64,000 nucleotides of DNA, from assembly GCF_050433125.1 (NCBI RefSeq), contig NZ_JBNPXV010000001.1:696350-760349 (forward strand), read 5' to 3'. The number at the start of each line of letters is the position of its first letter. The first letter of the stretch is position 1. The notes beneath the pieces were generated by a model. The model worked only from the letters and a program-made list of their open reading frames with translations, did no database searches and was not told the DNA's origin. Source of the stretch: Roseimarinus sediminis (lineage in GTDB: Bacteria; Bacteroidota; Bacteroidia; Bacteroidales; Prolixibacteraceae). The position numbers and the translations under genes were made by a program. Of the stretch, positions 28,165 through 35,463 are shown piece after piece.

Positions 28165-29589
28165 ATGCTTCAGAAATTCTCAAAATATTTACCATTGTTA
28201 ACAGGGCTGATCTTTGCAGCCCTACTGCTTTGGTATATCACTGCCGATCCTACAGAAAAACTAACAAGCAGCATTCCGGGTATGGACAACCGGGGCAAGG
28301 GTTCGGCCATTGCTGAGCTGATCAATATCGGGGAGTTTTTTGAGCGTTTTAAAAAGAAAGATTCTGATCTCAAAGAATCGTGGCCCCGCTTCAGAGGAGC
28401 TGATTTTGATAATATTTATAAAACCGACACCCGGCTTATCGACAATTTCAGCAATGGAGGAGGCGAAATTCTCTGGATGCATGAACTGGGTGAAGGACAT
28501 GCCGGACCGGCCATTTATGAAGGGAAGGTATACCTGCTTAATTACGATGAAGAAGAGCGTGCCGATATGCTGCATTGTTACGACCTGAAGAGCGGTGAAG
28601 AACTCTGGCGCCGTTGGTACAAAGTATCTGTTAAACGAAACCACGGCATGAGCCGAACAGTTCCGGCAGTTACCGACGATTTCATATTGACCATGGGCCC
28701 CCGCTGTCACACCATGTGCCTTGAGCGCGAAAGCGGCGACCTGTTGTGGAGCATCGACATCGAAAGAGAATACGAAAGCGAAACACCGCTTTGGTACACG
28801 GGTCAGTGCCCGCTCATCGACAACGACAAAGCCATACTGGCCACAGGAGGAAAGGCCCTGATGATAGCCGTTGATTGCAAAAGCGGTGAAAAGCTTTGGG
28901 AAGTTCCCAATCCCGATAATTGGAAGATGTCCCATTCATCAGTCATGCCCTATACCTTTAATGGTAAAAAAATGTACCTGTATTGCTCCATTGGAGGACT
29001 TGTGGCCGTTTCGGCCGAAGGAAGCGACGAGGGACAGGTTCTGTTTAAGGATGCACGATGGGATACCAACGTCATTGCACCATCCCCGCTGGGCATGCCC
29101 GATGGAAAAATCTTCCTTACTGCTGGTTACGGTGCCGGTAGTATGATGCTTCAACTTAGCGAGAACAACGGCAACTATCAAACTGACGTTTTATACGAAT
29201 ACAAACCGGTAGCAGGCCTGGCCTGTGAGCAACAAACAGCAATTTATCATGATGGTCACCTGTTTGGTGTAATGCCCAAAGACGGAGGTGCCAACCGCAA
29301 CCAAATGGTGTGTGTGCATCCGTCCGACCCAACCAGCATGATCTGGACCAGCGACAAGGAACTTCGTTTTGGTTTAGGTCCTTTTATTTGGGCCGACGGG
29401 AAATTCTACCTGTTGAACGACGATGGCACACTGCACATTATTGAAGCCAGCAGCAAAGCTTATCGTCACCTCGACAGCAAGGTGATTATCGAAGACGGAC
29501 ACGATGCCTGGGCCCCGCTGGCCATTGCCGACGGCTACATGGTGTTGCGCGATGCCGATAAGATGGTTTGCATCAACATCGGTCAGTAA
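28165..29589 (+). CDS. Membrane-anchored PQQ-like beta-propeller protein (paralogue 3)
   Basis: 474 aa, starting 14 bases after the previous stop. An N-terminal membrane helix (YLPLLTGLIFAALLLWYI) anchors a periplasmic propeller with the same entry motif (WPRFRGADFDNIY) and blade ends such as HCYDLKSGEELWRRWY, CLERESGDLLW and VDCKSGEKLWEV. The central part has extra cysteines and histidines (GPRCHTMC) not seen in the first two paralogues. About 180 bases without an ORF separate it from the next gene, and I see no terminator there. Confidence 0.85.
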   Translation: MLQKFSKYLPLLTGLIFAALLLWYITADPTEKLTSSIPGMDNRGKGSAIAELINIGEFFERFKKKDSDLKESWPRFRGADFDNIYKTDTRLIDNFSNGGGEILWMHELGEGHAGPAIYEGKVYLLNYDEEERADMLHCYDLKSGEELWRRWYKVSVKRNHGMSRTVPAVTDDFILTMGPRCHTMCLERESGDLLWSIDIEREYESETPLWYTGQCPLIDNDKAILATGGKALMIAVDCKSGEKLWEVPNPDNWKMSHSSVMPYTFNGKKMYLYCSIGGLVAVSAEGSDEGQVLFKDARWDTNVIAPSPLGMPDGKIFLTAGYGAGSMMLQLSENNGNYQTDVLYEYKPVAGLACEQQTAIYHDGHLFGVMPKDGGANRNQMVCVHPSDPTSMIWTSDKELRFGLGPFIWADGKFYLLNDDGTLHIIEASSKAYRHLDSKVIIEDGHDAWAPLAIADGYMVLRDADKMVCINIGQ

Positions 29590-29769
29590 ACGCATCGCTG
29601 GTTTTTCACGAAGAGACGGAGATGACCGTACAGCGATGAAAGACAGTGTTTTTATAATTGATAAATAAGGTTAGAAAGAATTAAAGTTGAATAAAAGAAA
29701 TTAAATCATAAACGAACCCCGCAGAATCTTTCCTTCAGGTAGAGATTTAAAGGGGGCAGGGGGCTTATT

Positions 29770-30726
29770 ATGAAATACATTAAGTACTTTCTCATTTTTC
29801 TGGCGCTGCTGATTGTGGCAGTGATTGTGTTTACCTATACCGACAGCAAACCGAAAAAGGCAAAGAAAAATCCCTACGAATACAATGTTGATGAATTTAA
29901 AAAGGTCGACCCGGAGCTGATCAGCCACAGTGAAACAAGGCAGTTCAAAATAAAGACGGGAGAACACGGAGCGCTTGCAACACATGGCGGAAAGATCTAT
30001 TTTGCCGGCAATCAGCAGCTATCAGTGATATCGCCAGGGGGTGAAATGATCAGACAATTCCCGGTTCAGGCCAATGTGCGTGCACTCGATGTAGATGACA
30101 ACAACATCGTACTGGTTTATCGAAGCGCTTATCAGCTAATCGATCACAAGGGCAAGGTGATTTACGATTTCAATGTAAAATCAGACAGTTCCGTTTTTAC
30201 CTCGGTCGCATTCTGGAATGACAGAATCATGGTGGCCGATGCCGGAACGCGAAAAATATATGCTTTCGAGCGAGGCAAAATTAGCAGTACCGTTATCAGC
30301 GAAATTGAGGGGGTGTCGGGAGCAAAAAACCTGCACGGATTCATCATTCCAAGTCCCTATTTCGAGCTGGCTGTAAACAACGAAGATGAATTGTGGGCCA
30401 CCAACCCCGGCATGCATGCGCTTCAGCAATACGACCTGAATGGTAATTTGCTCGACAGTTGGGACAAAGCCTCCATGGAGATTGAAGGATTTACCGGTTG
30501 TTGTAATCCGGCCCAGTTTACCTTCATGGCCGACGGACGATTCGTTACCAGTGAAAAAGGAATGCCCCGCATTAAGATCTATCGGGCCGACGGAAGCCTC
30601 GAATCGGTGGTGGCACCGCCTTCGGCCTTTGCCGGCGAGAAAGCTCCCGAGATAGCCACTTTGGGCGAAAGCATCGTGGCACTCGATTTCGATCAGCAAA
30701 TGATCAGAATTTTTGAAGCAAAATAA
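29770..30726 (+). CDS. Membrane-anchored NHL-like beta-propeller protein
   Basis: 318 aa. The N-terminal helix (YFLIFLALLIVAVIVFTY) is followed by a lysine-rich linker and a six-bladed NHL/SMP-30-like propeller (VRALDVDDNNIVLVYRSAY, AFWNDRIMVADAGTRKIYAF, ELWATNPGMHALQQYDLNG). A GCCNP motif in the penultimate blade carries adjacent cysteines, a possible metal or redox site. It sits between the propeller paralogues and the Fe-S genes in the same direction. Confidence 0.75.
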   Translation: MKYIKYFLIFLALLIVAVIVFTYTDSKPKKAKKNPYEYNVDEFKKVDPELISHSETRQFKIKTGEHGALATHGGKIYFAGNQQLSVISPGGEMIRQFPVQANVRALDVDDNNIVLVYRSAYQLIDHKGKVIYDFNVKSDSSVFTSVAFWNDRIMVADAGTRKIYAFERGKISSTVISEIEGVSGAKNLHGFIIPSPYFELAVNNEDELWATNPGMHALQQYDLNGNLLDSWDKASMEIEGFTGCCNPAQFTFMADGRFVTSEKGMPRIKIYRADGSLESVVAPPSAFAGEKAPEIATLGESIVALDFDQQMIRIFEAK

Positions 30727-30759
30727 GCGCATTACCTAGCTGATATTAAAACATTCAGA

Positions 30760-30978
30760 ATGAAAGAGCCTTTAAAAACAGCGAGAGAGCAGATGGACCG
30801 GAAGGAGTTTTTAAACCAGGTTTTCCGTTACGGAATCCTTGGGGCCATCGTGCTGCTGACCGGATTTCTGTTTTTAAACCGAAAGGTTGAACGCAGCAGT
30901 GAAGCCTGTGCAGCCAATTTTGCCTGTAAGAATTGCGGGAAATACAGTGCCTGTAATCTGCCCGAAAAACAGCAATAG
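30760..30978 (+). CDS. Small membrane protein with four-cysteine tail
   Basis: 72 aa. One membrane helix (GILGAIVLLTGFLFLN) is followed by a short periplasmic tail with a C-x5-C-x2-C-x5-C pattern (CAANFACKNCGKYSAC), suited to binding a metal or one Fe-S cluster. It ends two bases before the polyferredoxin gene, so the two are probably translated together. Not assigned to a known family. Its size and position suggest a small subunit or maturation partner of the Fe-S proteins that follow. Confidence 0.75.
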   Translation: MKEPLKTAREQMDRKEFLNQVFRYGILGAIVLLTGFLFLNRKVERSSEACAANFACKNCGKYSACNLPEKQQ

Positions 30979-30980
30979 TT

Positions 30981-31568
30981 ATGAAGGAGAAGAAATACAA
31001 CCGGCGCGATTTTATTAACGATACATTCAGATTATCGGCTGCTGTTGCACTTGGTGGTCTGGCTGGGCTTACCTTGCACAATGCCCGGAGTGAAGAAACG
31101 GTGTGGCAAATCGATCCTTTTGAATGTACACAATGCGGACGCTGTGCCACCGACTGCGTTTTGCCCATTTCGGCTGTAAAATGTGTTCATGCCTACGACC
31201 TGTGCGGCTACTGCGATTTGTGCGGTGGCTATTTCAAACCCGGAGTGAAAGAATTGGAAACTGGTGCCGAGCACCAACTCTGCCCAACCGCAGCCATCGA
31301 ACGAAAATTCATCGAAGAACCGTATTTCGAATACATCATCAACGAAGCATTATGCATCGGCTGCGGAAAGTGCGTGGCAGGCTGTACCTCATTTGGCAAC
31401 GGCTCATTGCACCTGCAGATTCGTCACGACGTTTGTGTGAATTGTAACGATTGTGCCATTGCCAGGGTTTGTCCCAGCGATGCCATTCACCGGGTACCGG
31501 CCAGCCAGCCCTATCTGATCAAAGGCGATTTTACGGCTTCGGCTCAATCGAAGTGGAAAAACAAATAA
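30981..31568 (+). CDS. Tat-type periplasmic polyferredoxin
   Basis: 195 aa. The twin-arginine leader (NRRDFINDT, then LSAAVALGGLAGLTL) implies export of a folded cofactor-bearing protein. Cysteine groups fit about three or four [4Fe-4S] clusters: CTQCGRCATDC, CGYCDLCGGY, CIGCGKCVAGC and CVNCNDCAIARVCP. It resembles NapG/DmsB-type electron-transfer subunits. With the NapH-like membrane protein two bases of gene order away, it probably carries electrons at the outer face of the inner membrane. Confidence 0.88.
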   Translation: MKEKKYNRRDFINDTFRLSAAVALGGLAGLTLHNARSEETVWQIDPFECTQCGRCATDCVLPISAVKCVHAYDLCGYCDLCGGYFKPGVKELETGAEHQLCPTAAIERKFIEEPYFEYIINEALCIGCGKCVAGCTSFGNGSLHLQIRHDVCVNCNDCAIARVCPSDAIHRVPASQPYLIKGDFTASAQSKWKNK

Positions 31569-31647
31569 ACCCCGTTAATTTTTAAATAGAAAGCATAACA
31601 AGCGGAAAACCAGCGACTGACAATCAAGGATCAAAGAACCAAAAACA

Positions 31648-32955
31648 ATGAACCAATCTATTATACGAATCATTCATTTTTTCAAGGGAGTCCCGATAAC
31701 GATCGGGATGGGAGGCTTTTTGCTTTTGTTCTTTTTATCGTATTCGGTTTCGGCCCAGCAACAACGCTTTCCTAAACCTGAATTTGAAACAGGCTATACC
31801 CAGCCAACACCTACTACGCCCGAAGTCAGAGCAACCGGTTTCGAATACCTCGATGTGGCAGTGCTGCTGCTGGTCATGTCGCTGGCCGCGTGGTTGGGCC
31901 TTCGCAAACGCTCACGAAAAGGCATTTTATGGCTCAGCGTTTTTTCACTGCTTTATTTTGGCTTTTACCGCGAAGGCTGTGTTTGTTCCATTGGAGCCAT
32001 ACAAAACGTTACGCTCACCCTCTTCGATCCGGCCTACGCCATTTCCATCCCGATCCTGCTTTTCTTTCTGCTTCCCCTGTTGTTTTCGCTCTTCTTTGGC
32101 AGGGTTTTTTGTGCTGCTGCCTGTCCGCTGGGTGCTATTCAGGATTTGGTCATCATTAAACCCATCACGCTGCCTGCCTGGCTCAACAAAGCCCTGGGGT
32201 TTATTCCCTACATCTATCTTGGTCTGGCGGTGCTGATGGCTGCAACGGCCTCCGATTTTATTATCTGCCGTTTCGACCCCTTTGTGGGCTTTTTTCGCAT
32301 GGGAGCCGAGTTTACCATGATCCTGCTGGGGGTCGCTTTTTTACTCATGGGGCTTTTTGTTGCCCGTCCCTATTGCCGCTTTTTATGTCCTTACGGTGTT
32401 TTGCTGGGCTGGATGTCGAGATTTTCAAAATTTCACCTTAGCATCACGCCTGCCGAATGCATTCAGTGTAAATTGTGTGAACACTCCTGTCCCTTCGACG
32501 TGATTGATACGCCAACAGAAGCACTGAAAGAAGAAGAAAAAGAAACCAACAAACGACGTTTTACCCTTTTTGCCCTGCTCATTCCTGTGTGGATTTTCAT
32601 CGGAGGCTATGCGCTGTCGCTGGCACATCCCTTTCTTTCGAAGGCACATCCCGATGTATACCTGGCTGAATTGCTCATTACCCGTCCCGAACTAAAAGAC
32701 GATCCCGACCATCTCGATGTTCAGACCTTCCTGGCCTCGGGCAAACCCATGGAACAGCTGGTCGACGAAGCCAAAATCATCAGAAAACAATACCATAAAG
32801 GCAGCTGGATCCTTGGAGGATTTCTGGGACTGGTGATCGGACTTATGCTGATGAACCAGTTCGTGCTCCGCCGGCGCGATGACTACACACCCAACAAAAC
32901 AGGCTGTTACAGCTGTGGCCGGTGCATGAACTATTGTCCGGTTCCTAAAAAATGA
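31648..32955 (+). CDS. NapH/NosR-like polytopic Fe-S membrane protein
   Basis: 435 aa. A signal-like N-terminus is followed by about six membrane helices with the twin CxxxCP motifs of the NapH/NosR/RdxA family (AAACPLGAIQDL, YCRFLCPYGVLLGW), then two ferredoxin sites (CIQCKLCEHSCPFD and, at the C-terminus, CYSCGRCMNYCPVP) and a late helix (GSWILGGFLGLVIGLMLM). NosR's FMN domain is absent. Such proteins move quinol electrons across the membrane. An alternative start at 31708 (MGGFLLLFFLSYSV) would remove a palindrome-containing stretch. Confidence 0.87.
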   Translation: MNQSIIRIIHFFKGVPITIGMGGFLLLFFLSYSVSAQQQRFPKPEFETGYTQPTPTTPEVRATGFEYLDVAVLLLVMSLAAWLGLRKRSRKGILWLSVFSLLYFGFYREGCVCSIGAIQNVTLTLFDPAYAISIPILLFFLLPLLFSLFFGRVFCAAACPLGAIQDLVIIKPITLPAWLNKALGFIPYIYLGLAVLMAATASDFIICRFDPFVGFFRMGAEFTMILLGVAFLLMGLFVARPYCRFLCPYGVLLGWMSRFSKFHLSITPAECIQCKLCEHSCPFDVIDTPTEALKEEEKETNKRRFTLFALLIPVWIFIGGYALSLAHPFLSKAHPDVYLAELLITRPELKDDPDHLDVQTFLASGKPMEQLVDEAKIIRKQYHKGSWILGGFLGLVIGLMLMNQFVLRRRDDYTPNKTGCYSCGRCMNYCPVPKK

Positions 32956-33001
32956 AAAGATGATCAAACGAATGGAGCTAAAAAAGAGAAACTGAAATAA
33001 C

Positions 33002-34876
33002 ATGGATCAGGAAAATAAAATAAAGAATACGCTTAACATCATCATCATCTCGGGCATTTTTGCGGTGGTGCTTGGTCTGCTGATGCTTTTCAATTACCTT
33101 CAGCTGGCCGGCAACGACCCCATCGAGAATGAAACCATTGGCGCACTCACCGAGCGGCTTTCCAACGAGCCGGGAAATGAAGCCTTGATTGAAGAAATCA
33201 GGGCCTTCGACCTGCTGGCACGCAAGGCTTATTTCAATGCCAAATGGCAACTCCAAACCGGAGGCTGGCTCTTGCTCATCTCGGCTGTCGTGTTGATTAT
33301 TTCACTAAGACAATATTTCAGCTACAGCAGCAAATTCAATCAGCCGGTCAATAGCAGCTTAAGCCAGCAACTGGCAAGGCAGAAATCATCGCGATGGATA
33401 CTGGCTGCTGGCTTGCTGCTCATCGTGCTGGCTGTGGCCGCATCGTTCCTTAGTGTCAATCATCTCGAACACTATGAGCTGGCCATCGAAGAAAGCAGCG
33501 TTCCTGTTTCTGATATTGAAGTGGTCGATCTCACCGGTGATTCGTCTCCTGAGAGCACTCAGTCAGCAGATCGAAGTGCTGAAGGTGAACTTAGCACAAC
33601 AACAAGTGAGCAGCCTAAAGCCGAAAGCCAGGAAGTAAAAACTTCGGAAAGCCCGGCTCAACCTGCTGTTGAAACGAGCTCAGTACAAACAAGTGAAAGT
33701 AAATCCGGGCCTAGCTTTCCCGGGCTTGAAACACTTCAAAAGAATTACCCTGGTTTCCGCGGTGCGCTGGGGCACGGAATCGCTCACACAAAAGGATTTC
33801 CAACCTCATGGAATGTCGAAAGTGGTGAAAACATCCGATGGAAAATAAAGATTCCGCTCAAGGGGTACAGCTCACCGGTGATTTGGGAGAATCAACTGTT
33901 CCTGACCGGAGCCAACGAAAAGGAACGCTGGGTGTATTGTTATAATACCGAAAACGGTGAAATCATCTGGCAAAAGCAGGCCGACAACATCCCGCAATCG
34001 CCTGCAACAGCGCCCAAAACCACCGACGACACCGGACTCGCAGCTCCCTCGGTGGTGACCGACGGCAACTTTGTTGTGGCCATCTTTGGCACCGGCGACC
34101 TCATTGCCTTCAACATGAAAGGCGAGCGACAATGGGCGCGTAACCTTGGTGTTCCCGACAATCATTACGGTCACTCTTCGTCGCTTCTTGCCTGGAAAGA
34201 AAAAGTGGTGATTCAATACGACACCAACAAAGGCGGTCGCCTCCTCACCGTGAACATTCAAAGCGGTGAAACTATCTGGGATATTAAGCGCAGCTCCCAT
34301 ATCTCGTGGGCTTCGCCAATACTGATCGAAGTGGATGACAAAATGCAGATTGTAACATCGGCTGAACCTACGGTGGCAGGATATGACCTCGAGAGCGGAA
34401 AGGAGCTTTGGAAAGCCGATATTATGATGGGCGAAGTGGGCCCCTCGCCGGGCTATGGCAACGGACTTATTTTCGCAACGAATGAATACGCCACACTGGC
34501 CGCCATCGATCCATCGAAAGGCGAAGTAATATGGGAAGACAACTATTATCTCCCTGAAGTGGCCAGCCCTGTGGTGGCCGATGGCCTGGTTTTTATCGGT
34601 ACCACTTATGGGGTTTTTGCCTGCTTCGATGCCCATACCGCCAACATGTACTGGGAAGCCGAATTTGGCGAAGGCTTCTATTCGTCACCCATCGCAGCCG
34701 ATGGGAAAATTTATGCCACCGACATGAGCGGAACCGTGCACATTATGAAGGTGGATCGTGAACTGGAAAAAATTGCCGACATCGCCATGGGAGAAAAAAT
34801 TACAAGCACTCCCGCGTTTGCCAACGGACGTATTTACATCAGAGGAAACGAGTATTTGTATTGTATTGGGAAGTAA
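33002..34876 (+). CDS. Three-helix membrane PQQ-like beta-propeller protein (paralogue 4)
   Basis: 624 aa. Three membrane helices (IIIISGIFAVVLGLLMLF, GGWLLLISAVVLIISL, RWILAAGLLLIVLAVAAS), then a Ser/Thr/Glu-rich linker of about 85 residues, then a PQQ-like propeller from about residue 240 with the shared entry motif (YPGFRGALGHGI) and blade ends YNTENGEIIWQK, NIQSGETIWDIK and AIDPSKGEVIWED. It closes the eight-gene cluster. The low-complexity linker would let the propeller reach well into the periplasm. Confidence 0.86.
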   Translation: MDQENKIKNTLNIIIISGIFAVVLGLLMLFNYLQLAGNDPIENETIGALTERLSNEPGNEALIEEIRAFDLLARKAYFNAKWQLQTGGWLLLISAVVLIISLRQYFSYSSKFNQPVNSSLSQQLARQKSSRWILAAGLLLIVLAVAASFLSVNHLEHYELAIEESSVPVSDIEVVDLTGDSSPESTQSADRSAEGELSTTTSEQPKAESQEVKTSESPAQPAVETSSVQTSESKSGPSFPGLETLQKNYPGFRGALGHGIAHTKGFPTSWNVESGENIRWKIKIPLKGYSSPVIWENQLFLTGANEKERWVYCYNTENGEIIWQKQADNIPQSPATAPKTTDDTGLAAPSVVTDGNFVVAIFGTGDLIAFNMKGERQWARNLGVPDNHYGHSSSLLAWKEKVVIQYDTNKGGRLLTVNIQSGETIWDIKRSSHISWASPILIEVDDKMQIVTSAEPTVAGYDLESGKELWKADIMMGEVGPSPGYGNGLIFATNEYATLAAIDPSKGEVIWEDNYYLPEVASPVVADGLVFIGTTYGVFACFDAHTANMYWEAEFGEGFYSSPIAADGKIYATDMSGTVHIMKVDRELEKIADIAMGEKITSTPAFANGRIYIRGNEYLYCIGK

Positions 34877-34900
34877 TGTAGCTTTACTGAAAACATCTAT

Positions 34901-35149
34901 GTGATGAACATAAAGGAAAAAAAGAGCCAGTTGCTTAAGCGCATTTCAGATCTTGATGATGAGCAGTTCAAAAAGATTTATGATGCCATGGACACAGAAC
35001 TTCAATCGAATAAAGTATATGAATTGAATGAGGAAGAAAATAGGGCCATCGATGAAGCACTTGATCTTGAGGAAAGAGAACGTAGGTTGGCTCACAAGCA
35101 GGTGGTGAATGAAGCAAGAGAAAAATATCCTGATTTAAAATTCAAGTGA
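34901..35149 (+). CDS. Antitoxin-like protein of a ParE/RelE-type TA pair
   Basis: 82 aa, mostly helical and acidic, in the style of Bacteroidota antitoxins paired with ParE/RelE toxins: an N-terminal KSQLLKRISDLDDEQFKKIY segment and a C-terminal toxin-wrapping stretch (ERRLAHKQVVNEAREKYPDL). The stop codon overlaps the GTG start of the toxin frame by four bases, a common TA coupling. The toxin behind it is broken, so this module is probably dead or acts only as a free antitoxin. Confidence 0.65.
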   Translation: MMNIKEKKSQLLKRISDLDDEQFKKIYDAMDTELQSNKVYELNEEENRAIDEALDLEERERRLAHKQVVNEAREKYPDLKFK

Positions 35150-35438
35150 GAAAGGTTTTCTGGAATAAGCTTGCTCAAGCTGACTATCACCAAATTATAG
35201 ATTATTTGCTTGATGAATGGGGAAAAACACAGGCACAGATTTTTATTGATCAGGTAGCTCAAATAGAGTGGATATTAAAAAGGGAAATGTAGAATTTGAA
35301 AAGACCAACAGAGCAAACATCAGAAGATGTGTTCTCCGAAAACAAGTGACATTATTTTATAAGATTATCGATGATAAATCCATTGAATTACTTCGTTTTT
35401 GGAACAACTATCAAGGTCATAAGAATTTAAATCTGTAA
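35146..35438 (+). pseudogene. Frameshifted ParE/RelE-type toxin
   Basis: From GTG at 35146 the frame reads VRKVFWNKLAQADYHQIIDY and stops at a TAG after KREM. Shifting by one base at the A run 35277-35281 (a missing A) restores VEFEKTNRANIRRCVLRKQV, then LFYKIIDDKSIELLRFWNNY, ending at TAA 35436-35438. That tail is the typical C-terminus of ParE/RelE toxins. A sequencing error in the homopolymer is possible; otherwise the toxin is inactivated. Confidence 0.75.
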
Positions 35439-35463
35439 TTATAATTTCAGATGCTTCAGTTAA

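Noticed and set aside
25682..29589. PQQ-dependent alcohol dehydrogenases
   Set aside because: The propellers are too short, lack a visible vicinal cysteine pair and lack a cytochrome domain; BamB-like or PQQ-like is safer.
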